Of a stretch of DNA of 18,571 nucleotides, positions 12,770-18,571 are shown in pieces (positions within the stretch are counted from its first letter, which is position 1; every line of letters starts with the position of its first letter). This stretch comes from Pseudomonadota bacterium (lineage in GTDB: Bacteria; Pseudomonadota; Alphaproteobacteria; Ferrovibrionales; Ferrovibrionaceae): positions 1 to 18,571 of the forward strand of contig JAJYTL010000026.1 of NCBI GenBank assembly GCA_021793055.1. The letters run 5' to 3'. Below the pieces are notes generated by a model. That model ran no database searches, was not told the origin of the DNA, and saw nothing but the letters and a program-made list of their open reading frames with translations. A program made the position numbers and the translations under genes.

Positions 12770-13813
12770 ATGCGCATGCGCACTATCGGGATGCTGGTCG
12801 TGGCGGTTGTCCTGGCGGGCCTCGCCGCCCACCTGGTCGAGGCGCGTCTCAACGCGCCGGTGCGGGTGGCGGCGAAGGCGCCGCCCCCTCCCTCGGTTCT
12901 GGTGGCCGCGCGCAACTTGGCGCCGGGCGAGTTTCTCCATGTCGGGGATCTCCGCTGGCAGACTTGGCCGCGGGCGACCCTGGCCCCGAATTACGTCGTC
13001 AAAGGCCATGCGCACCGCCATGACTTCGCCGGCCGCGTCCTGCGCGTGCCGATCGCCGCCGGCGAGCCGGTGACCGGCGCCGAGAGCGCCGCGCCCGGCG
13101 ACCACGGCTTTCTCGCCGCCGTGCTGAAGCCCGGCATGCGCGCGGTCGCGGTGGCGATCACCGCGACCTCAGGGCTGCACGGCATGGTTTCGCCGGGCGA
13201 CCGGGTCGACCTCATCCTTACCGAGTCGCTGGCGGCGGCGCATAGCTCGATGGTGCGCCATGCCGGCCTGACGATTCTGCGCAACGTGCGGGTGCTGGCG
13301 ATCAATCGCGATCTCGACCCGGCGGATTGGAAGTCCGGGTCCGGGCTCGCGACCAAGCTCGGTAAGACTCGGCAGCAACAGGCCTCCGGCCAGCAGACGG
13401 CGACCCTCGAAGTGACCCCGAAGGAGGTCCAGACGGTGGCGGTCGCCGAGGCCATGGGACGTCTGTCCCTGAGCCTTCGCGGCCTCGGCCGCGCCGCCGC
13501 CGTGCCGGCGTCGGCCAAGCTGGCGGCGCGCGATCCCGCCGGCGGCAAGATGGCCGGCAGGCCGGGACTTCGCCTTGCCGCGCTCGATCCGCCGGCGCGC
13601 TCACGCCCGATCGCGACCAAGACAAGCTATACGCTCGACTCCAATGTCAGTCCGCTGCTGCCGCGCTTCCCGGCGCCGGGGCAGGCGAGCGGCCAGCAGC
13701 CGAACGGGCCGCCGGCCGTGACCATCCTGCGCGGCGACGCCGCGGCGGCGCCAGGCGCGCCGAGCGCCGCGCCGGCACCGGCGGCGGCAGCGAATAACGG
13801 GGCCACCCCATGA
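12770..13813 (+). CDS. cpaB: Flp pilus assembly protein CpaB/RcpC
   Basis: A 347-residue periplasmic component anchored by an N-terminal hydrophobic segment (about 5-22). A SAF domain (about 43-105; SVLVAARNLAPGEFLHVGDL) is followed by the RcpC/CpaB region (about 115-250) containing GMRAVAVAI, GMVSPGDRVDLIL and ATLEVTPKEVQTVAVAEAMGRLSLSLR. The last 90 or so residues are rich in Pro, Ala and Gly and probably disordered, making this somewhat longer than many CpaB proteins. GAGGGAG lies 9 bases before the ATG. The stop overlaps the cpaC start (ATGA), so the two are translationally coupled. CpaB is thought to work with the CpaC secretin at the outer membrane. Confidence 0.92.
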   Translation: MRMRTIGMLVVAVVLAGLAAHLVEARLNAPVRVAAKAPPPPSVLVAARNLAPGEFLHVGDLRWQTWPRATLAPNYVVKGHAHRHDFAGRVLRVPIAAGEPVTGAESAAPGDHGFLAAVLKPGMRAVAVAITATSGLHGMVSPGDRVDLILTESLAAAHSSMVRHAGLTILRNVRVLAINRDLDPADWKSGSGLATKLGKTRQQQASGQQTATLEVTPKEVQTVAVAEAMGRLSLSLRGLGRAAAVPASAKLAARDPAGGKMAGRPGLRLAALDPPARSRPIATKTSYTLDSNVSPLLPRFPAPGQASGQQPNGPPAVTILRGDAAAAPGAPSAAPAPAAAANNGATP

Positions 13814-15339
13814 TCACGCTTGACCGTTCCGTCGCGCACCTGTCGCGTTCCGCCGCGCGGCTCGCCCTGGCGCTGGCCCTTGCCCCTGCCCTGGCCTGCG
13901 GTGCCGCGCTCGCCGCGCCCGGACCGGCCAGGGTCGCTGCCCTCGCCACCGTGCAGCCGCCGGTGCGCCAGCTCAACCTCGAAGCCCATAAGGGCACGTT
14001 GATCCGCCTGCCGCAGCCGGCAAGCACGGTGTTCGTCGCCGATCCCTCGATCGCCGACGTGCAGGTGAAGTCGCCGCTTCTTATCTATCTCTACGGCAAG
14101 GCGCCGGGCGAGACGGTGCTTTACGCCGTCGATTCCGGCAACCGGGTGCTGCTCGCCTCGACCGTCGTCGTGGTGCGGGATTTGACCGCGCTTCGCCGCG
14201 CGCTGCGGACGGTCTTGCCGGCGACGCCGATCACCGTGACGCCGGTGGGCAAGGGGGTGATGCTGAGCGGCAACGTGGCCGACGCAGCCGACGCGGCGAC
14301 GGCGATGTCGCTCGCGAAGCGCGTCGTCGACGCCAAGGGTGACGTCATCGACCACTTGAAGGTGACTGGCCCGGATCAGGTCAACCTTCGCGTCCGCATC
14401 GCCGAGGTCTCGCGCACCGTGATCAAGGATCTTGGCTTCAACTGGAGCGGTGGCTTCGGGGTTGGAGCCAATCCTCTGGTGTCAGCCGTCGCCCCGTTTG
14501 CCAATCCGTTATGCGATGTGCCGGGCTCTCCTTGTGCCGCGAATGGCGCCTTCAATATCGCAAATGGCGCGAGCTCTTTCGTCAATCCGGGGAACACTCC
14601 GGTTGGTGGCGAGAAGTTCGGCTTTGGGCAGTTCTCCGGTCAGAATCAATACGCGGGGCTTCTAGAAGCCCTGAGCAACAACGGTCTGGCGCAGGTCCTC
14701 GCCGAGCCCAACCTGACGGCGCTCTCCGGCCATCAGGCGAGTTTCCTCGCCGGCGGCGAGTTCCCGATTCCGGTGCCGCAAAGCTCGGGCAGCGGCGGCG
14801 CGCCGGTGATCACCATCCTCTTCAAGAAGTTCGGCGTGCAGCTCACCTTTACGCCGACCATCCTGTCATCGAACCGGATTTCGCTGACCGTGCGGCCTGA
14901 GGTGAGCGAGCTGTCGCAGGTCGGCTCGATCACGCTCGCCGGCTACACCGTTCCCGGCATCACCACGCGCCAGGCCGAGACCACGGTCGAGCTCGCCAGC
15001 GGGCAAAGTTTCGCCATCGCCGGGCTGCTGCAGAACAACATGAACGAGAACGTCGCCAAATTTCCCGGCCTCGGCGATCTGCCGGTTCTCGGCGCCTTGT
15101 TCCGCTCGGACAGCTTCCAGCGCAACCAGAGCGAACTGGTGGTCATCGTCACGCCCTATGTCGTGCGGCCGAGTTCGCGCCGTCTCCTGGTGCCGACCGA
15201 CGGGCTGGTGGCGCCGAACGACATCGAGCGCATCTTCGACGGCATGAACTATCACCGCGAGCCCGCGGGCGTCGGCTTCCCGCCGCCGGTCGCCGTGCCG
15301 AGCGGCCTCAAGGGGCCAATCGGCTTTCAGTTGGAATAG
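13810..15339 (+). CDS. cpaC: Tad pilus secretin CpaC/RcpA
   Basis: A 509-residue outer-membrane secretin through which the Flp pilus leaves the cell. A signal peptide (1-36, ending ALA) precedes the pilus-assembly N-terminal domain (about 50-125) and a BON-like part (about 130-185). The secretin core (about 285-455) contains QVLAEPNLTALSGHQASFLA, GVQLTFTPTIL and the strongly conserved GLLQNN and FPGLGDLPVLGALFRS, ending SELVVIVTPYVVRP. Residues about 215-285 form an insert-like stretch with Cys235 and Cys242 whose codons are richer in A/T-ending forms (TTA, TCA, GGA, TCT, CCT, TGT) than the flanks, described under findings. Start and stop fit the cpaB-cpaC-cpaD order. Confidence 0.95.
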   Translation: MITLDRSVAHLSRSAARLALALALAPALACGAALAAPGPARVAALATVQPPVRQLNLEAHKGTLIRLPQPASTVFVADPSIADVQVKSPLLIYLYGKAPGETVLYAVDSGNRVLLASTVVVVRDLTALRRALRTVLPATPITVTPVGKGVMLSGNVADAADAATAMSLAKRVVDAKGDVIDHLKVTGPDQVNLRVRIAEVSRTVIKDLGFNWSGGFGVGANPLVSAVAPFANPLCDVPGSPCAANGAFNIANGASSFVNPGNTPVGGEKFGFGQFSGQNQYAGLLEALSNNGLAQVLAEPNLTALSGHQASFLAGGEFPIPVPQSSGSGGAPVITILFKKFGVQLTFTPTILSSNRISLTVRPEVSELSQVGSITLAGYTVPGITTRQAETTVELASGQSFAIAGLLQNNMNENVAKFPGLGDLPVLGALFRSDSFQRNQSELVVIVTPYVVRPSSRRLLVPTDGLVAPNDIERIFDGMNYHREPAGVGFPPPVAVPSGLKGPIGFQLE

Positions 15340-15348
15340 GGGGCCGGC

Positions 15349-16038
15349 ATGCTGCGCTTTAAGATCACGCTCGCCCTGGCCGCGTCCCTCGCGCTGCTGT
15401 CGGGCTGCGCCAGCGGGCCGCGTTCGCCGACGGGCACGGGCCTCGCCTGGGTGCCGAGGGCCAAGATCAACGTCGTGAGCCATCGGCGTTTCGTTCATCG
15501 CGTCGGCTTCGCGCCCATGGCGACGCGTCCGGCCAAGCCGGCCATCGCCGCGCTCGCCGCGTTTCTCGCCAAGAACCGGGTACGGCCCGACGACGTGATC
15601 ACGCTTGAGGGCGGCACCGCGCGCGAGCGCCTGTCCGTGGCCCGGGCGTTGGCGCGGCTTGGGCTGCCGGGTGCCGGCGAGGCGCGCTTCGCGCCTGTGC
15701 TTTCCACCCAGATGGTGTTGGTGGTGGTAGACCGCTACTTGGCGACGCCGCCACGCGACTGTCCCGATTGGAGCAAGCCGGTCTCCGCCGGCTTCACCAA
15801 TACCGTCGACAGCAACTACGGTTGCGCCACCGCCTACGATCTCGGCCAGATGGTGGCCGATCCGCACGATCTTCTGCGCGGCCGTACCCTCGGCCCGGCC
15901 GACGCCGCCGACGGTGTGAACGGGATCACGGCCTATCGGAAGGGCGACGTGCGTCTCGGCGGTCAGACCTCGGCGGGCGGTGGTCTCACCATGCCGCAGC
16001 AGCCATTACCTTCGCCCGGCGGGAGCGGAACGCCATGA
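15349..16038 (+). CDS. cpaD: Pilus assembly lipoprotein CpaD
   Basis: A 229-residue predicted lipoprotein: a short leader ends in the lipobox LLSGC with Cys20 as the acylation site. The body carries the CpaD-family pattern, including FAPMATRPAKPAIAALAAFL, an ERLSVARALARLGLPG helix and the C-terminal block FTNTVDSNYGCATAYDLGQM followed by ADPHDLLRGRTLGPADA. CpaD is an outer-membrane-associated partner of the secretin, needed for Tad pilus assembly, though its exact task is not settled. AGGGGG lies about 5 bases before the ATG, and the stop overlaps the cpaE start (ATGA). The final 25 residues are Gly/Pro-rich. Confidence 0.92.
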   Translation: MLRFKITLALAASLALLSGCASGPRSPTGTGLAWVPRAKINVVSHRRFVHRVGFAPMATRPAKPAIAALAAFLAKNRVRPDDVITLEGGTARERLSVARALARLGLPGAGEARFAPVLSTQMVLVVVDRYLATPPRDCPDWSKPVSAGFTNTVDSNYGCATAYDLGQMVADPHDLLRGRTLGPADAADGVNGITAYRKGDVRLGGQTSAGGGLTMPQQPLPSPGGSGTP

Positions 16039-17273
16039 CCAGCCACATGCCCAAAATCGCCGCCTTCGACCGTGGCTCGCGGCCCGCGCCGCGGGCGCCG
16101 CTGCACGCTTTCGTTGACGACGCCGAAAGCCGCAGCGTCATCACCGCCGCGTTGCAAAAACACGATCTGCCGTCGTCGCTGATTGACGACGGCGGCATCG
16201 ACGCGGCGCTGCGCTGGATCGATCCCGAAACCTCGCCGCAGATCCTTCTCGTCGATCTCTCGGGCTCCGCCTATCCGGTGACTGACGTCGCGGCGCTGAT
16301 GGCGGCGACGGCGCCCGGCACGCGTCTGCTCGGTTTCGGCGTCACCAACGATGTCGCGCTGTTCCGCGATCTGGTGGCGGCCGGCGCCAGCGACTATTTG
16401 GTGAAGCCGCTTGCGCCTGATACGGTCTACAACGCGATCCAGACGGCCCTGCAGGCCGCGCAGCGCCCGGCGCCGGCGCCGGCACCGGCACCGGATGCCG
16501 CGGAAACCCGGCATCGCGTCGTCGCCGTGCTTGGCAGCCGCGGCGGCATCGGCGCCACCACCGCCGCGATCAACCTGGCCTGGCTGCTGGCCCACGAGCG
16601 CAAGCAAAAGGTCGGGCTGATCGACCTCGACCTGCAATTCGGCACCGCCGCCCTTGCCCTCGACATCGAACCCGGCGGCGGCCTGTGGGAGGCGCTGGAA
16701 CAGCCCGAGCGCGTCGACGGGCTGTTCGTCGATCGTGTCATGGTGAAGGAAAGCGACAACCTCTTCGTTCTCGGCGCCGAGGAGCCCCTGACCCGCGAGC
16801 CGGCGATCGACCCCTCAGGCGTCACGGTGCTGCTCAAGGAGCTGGTCGGAAAATTCGACTGGCTGGTGGTGGATTTGCCGCGCGGCACCGGCTTCCTGCA
16901 GCATCAGGTGCTCTCGTCCGCGACCGATATTCTTCTGTGTTGCGATTCCTCGGTCGCCGGTATCCGCGACGCGACCCGGCTCCTGGAGCCGATTCGCGCT
17001 TGGGCGCCACAGGCGCGCCTTCTCACCCTTGCCGGCCGCACCGCGGCGAGCCTCGCGCCGGCCGAGTTCGAGCGTCACGTCGGACGCAAGCTCGATCACA
17101 TCATTCCCTTCGACGCCAAGGCGGTGGCCTCGGCGACCAATTCCGGCCGGCCGCTTTCGCTCTCCGCGCGCGACAGCCGCACCACCAAGGCCTTCCGCGA
17201 GGTGGTCGAGGCGCTGATCGGCGACAAGGCCGACGACAAGGCGCAACCCTTCTGGCGCCGTCTCGGCCGCTGA
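16035..17273 (+). CDS. cpaE: Pilus assembly protein CpaE/TadZ
   Basis: A 412-residue cytoplasmic protein of the MinD/ParA superfamily that places the Tad machine at the pole in studied bacteria. An atypical receiver domain (about 22-140; ILLVDLSG, GASDYLVKPL) is joined by a proline-alanine linker (about 145-154) to an ATPase-like domain starting at RVVAVLGSRGGIGATTAAIN. The deviant Walker A region reads RGGIGATT: both lysines of the canonical KGGxGKT are missing, which is compatible with binding without strong hydrolysis. LIDLDLQFGT and FDWLVVDLPRG are also family features. ATG 16035 overlaps the cpaD stop; an in-frame ATG at 16047 is possible. The next gene starts two bases after its stop. 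Confidence 0.94.
   Translation: MTSHMPKIAAFDRGSRPAPRAPLHAFVDDAESRSVITAALQKHDLPSSLIDDGGIDAALRWIDPETSPQILLVDLSGSAYPVTDVAALMAATAPGTRLLGFGVTNDVALFRDLVAAGASDYLVKPLAPDTVYNAIQTALQAAQRPAPAPAPAPDAAETRHRVVAVLGSRGGIGATTAAINLAWLLAHERKQKVGLIDLDLQFGTAALALDIEPGGGLWEALEQPERVDGLFVDRVMVKESDNLFVLGAEEPLTREPAIDPSGVTVLLKELVGKFDWLVVDLPRGTGFLQHQVLSSATDILLCCDSSVAGIRDATRLLEPIRAWAPQARLLTLAGRTAASLAPAEFERHVGRKLDHIIPFDAKAVASATNSGRPLSLSARDSRTTKAFREVVEALIGDKADDKAQPFWRRLGR
16467..16495 (+). repeat. Imperfect hexanucleotide repeat in the cpaE linker
   Basis: Almost five tandem units of CCGGCR (two CCGGCG, two CCGGCA, then CCGGA) encode alternating Pro-Ala in the linker between the receiver-like and ATPase-like domains of CpaE. 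A six-base unit keeps the frame, so slippage would change linker length by two residues without breaking the gene. Confidence 0.7.
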
Positions 17274-17275
17274 TT

Positions 17276-18571
17276 ATGGCGTGGCAGGGTAACGTCCGCT
17301 TGCGCGCCGAACCGACGGCGAGCGGCCAACCGCGCGCCGAAACGACGCCGAACGCGCTCGAGCCGACCAGCGCCTCCGTCGCCACCGAGCGAAGCGCGCT
17401 TCTCGCCGTGTTGCGGGGCACGGTTCGCGACAAGGTCGCGGCCGAGGCGGGCAAGAGCCGGGGGGAGCTCGCCCGGCTCATCGGCGAGACCATCGCCCAA
17501 CATCCGGAGACGCGGCGCGCCGGCTGCACCGCGCTCGAACAGCGCCATCTCGTCACCATCCTTCTGAACGAGGCCATGGCGGAGCGGCTACGGGCCGCCG
17601 GCGATGTCGCGGTCGCGGCGCCCGTCGCGCCGCCGATCCGCAACCGGGGCAACGGCGGCGCGGAAAGTCCGGCGCCGGGCGGCGATCTCAATCGCTTCAG
17701 CGTCGACACGGTGATGCGCCAGTTCCAGCCCAAGGTCCTGGAGCGGATCGACGTCGCCGCCGCCGCGGTGATGCCGCGGGACGAGCTCGAGCAGCAGCTA
17801 TTCGAGATCGTCGGCGAGCTGGCCGCCGAGACCAAGCGCCAGCTCAACCGCGTCGAGCAGCGGCAACTCGTCGGCCTTCTGCTCGACGACATGCTCGGCC
17901 TCGGCCCCTTGGAGCCGCTGCTTTCCGACGACACCGTCACCGATATCATGGTCAACGGCGCGAAGCAGATTTACGTCGAGCGGCGCGGCCGGCTGGAACT
18001 CGCCGATGCACGCTTCGTCGACAACACCCACGTGATGAACGTCGCCAGCCGGATCGTTACCCGCATTGGGCGGCGCATCGACGAGACCAGCCCGCTGGTC
18101 GACGCGCGCCTCCTGGACGGCAGCCGCGTCAACATCATCATCCCGCCGCTCGCCATCGACGGGCCGAGCATCTCGATCCGGAAATTCTCCAAGAAGTCGA
18201 TCACCCTCGACATGATGGCGGCGCAGCGCAACCTGTCGCCGGCGATGGCCAAGGTGCTGGAAGTCGCCTCGCGCTGCCGGCTCAATATCCTGATCTCGGG
18301 CGGCACCGGCTCGGGCAAGACGACGCTCCTCAACGCCATGTCGCACGCCATCGACCACGGCGAGCGCATCGTCACCATCGAGGACGCGGCCGAGCTGCAA
18401 TTGCAGCAGCCGCATGTGGTGCGCCTCGAAACCCGGCCCTCCAATCTCGAGGGCGGCGGTGAGATCACCATGCGCGACCTCGTGCGCAACGCGCTGCGCA
18501 TGCGCCCCGACCGCATCATCCTCGGCGAGATTCGCGGCGGCGAGGCGATCGACATGCTGCAGGCGATGAAC
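17276..18571 (+). CDS. cpaF: Pilus assembly ATPase CpaF/TadA (3' end cut by the window)
   Basis: The first 432 residues of the secretion ATPase that powers Flp pilus assembly; the frame is open to the last base. The catalytic part shows GLGPLEPLLSDDTVTDIMVNG (208-228), PSISIRKFSKKS (297-308), Walker A GGTGSGKTTLLN (342-353), ERIVTIEDAAELQL (363-376), the His-box-region HVVRLETRPSN (380-390), and Walker B RIILGEIRGGEA (413-424). Upstream, residues 41-101 look like a second copy of the helical domain at 147-207 (ALEQRHLVTILL against RVEQRQLVGLLL), giving an N-terminal extension of about 100 residues. ATG 17276 lies two bases after the cpaE stop without a clear ribosome site, which fits translational coupling to cpaE. 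Confidence 0.95.
   Translation, partial: MAWQGNVRLRAEPTASGQPRAETTPNALEPTSASVATERSALLAVLRGTVRDKVAAEAGKSRGELARLIGETIAQHPETRRAGCTALEQRHLVTILLNEAMAERLRAAGDVAVAAPVAPPIRNRGNGGAESPAPGGDLNRFSVDTVMRQFQPKVLERIDVAAAAVMPRDELEQQLFEIVGELAAETKRQLNRVEQRQLVGLLLDDMLGLGPLEPLLSDDTVTDIMVNGAKQIYVERRGRLELADARFVDNTHVMNVASRIVTRIGRRIDETSPLVDARLLDGSRVNIIIPPLAIDGPSISIRKFSKKSITLDMMAAQRNLSPAMAKVLEVASRCRLNILISGGTGSGKTTLLNAMSHAIDHGERIVTIEDAAELQLQQPHVVRLETRPSNLEGGGEITMRDLVRNALRMRPDRIILGEIRGGEAIDMLQAMN

Overview
The window reads as chromosomal DNA of a GC-rich alphaproteobacterium, most likely a Rhodospirillales- or Hyphomicrobiales-type organism. The evidence is a GcrA-family regulator (a family largely confined to Alphaproteobacteria), a PleC/DivJ-type histidine kinase, CpaA-CpaF pilus proteins in alphaproteobacterial order, and strong G/C preference at third codon positions. 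No rRNA, tRNA, CRISPR, IS element or prophage was seen.

Left part (1-5651): metabolic and stress genes. The tail of a probable ABC-transporter solute-binding protein is followed by a NIPSNAP protein. A zinc-free quinone oxidoreductase (minus strand) is divergent from a LysR regulator, with two adjacent inverted repeats between them. A compact run follows: a YqjM-type old-yellow-enzyme, an OsmC/Ohr-like protein and a Nudix hydrolase, the last two overlapping by 4 bases. A convergent DUF6306-like four-helix protein closes this part. Several of these families act on quinones, enones, organic peroxides or oxidised nucleotides, so a reactive-electrophile or redox-stress theme is reasonable but inferred.

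Middle (5844-9229): a GcrA-family regulator with a strong intrinsic terminator, a membrane histidine kinase without an adjacent response regulator, and a second YqjM-type old-yellow-enzyme on the minus strand.

Right part (9572-18571, running off the end): a Tad/Flp type IVc pilus locus. First comes a trio of TadE/TadG-type pseudopilin-like proteins. An AT-rich control region and the 53-residue Flp major pilin follow. Then come prepilin peptidase CpaA, CpaB, secretin CpaC, lipoprotein CpaD, CpaE/TadZ and the first 432 residues of the ATPase CpaF/TadA. CpaA matures the pilin, CpaF powers assembly, CpaE helps place the machine, and CpaB, CpaC and CpaD form the outer-membrane passage. TadB, TadC and TadD homologues would be expected just beyond the right edge.

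The points most worth a second look are: near-consensus CtrA boxes (8 of 9 fixed positions) before the kinase, the TadG/E trio and flp; an apparent duplication of the N-terminal helical domain in CpaF; a secretin segment with foreign-looking codon use and two cysteines; repeated Asn-Gly turns in the TadG-like protein; and a structured 74-nt element before the Tad locus.
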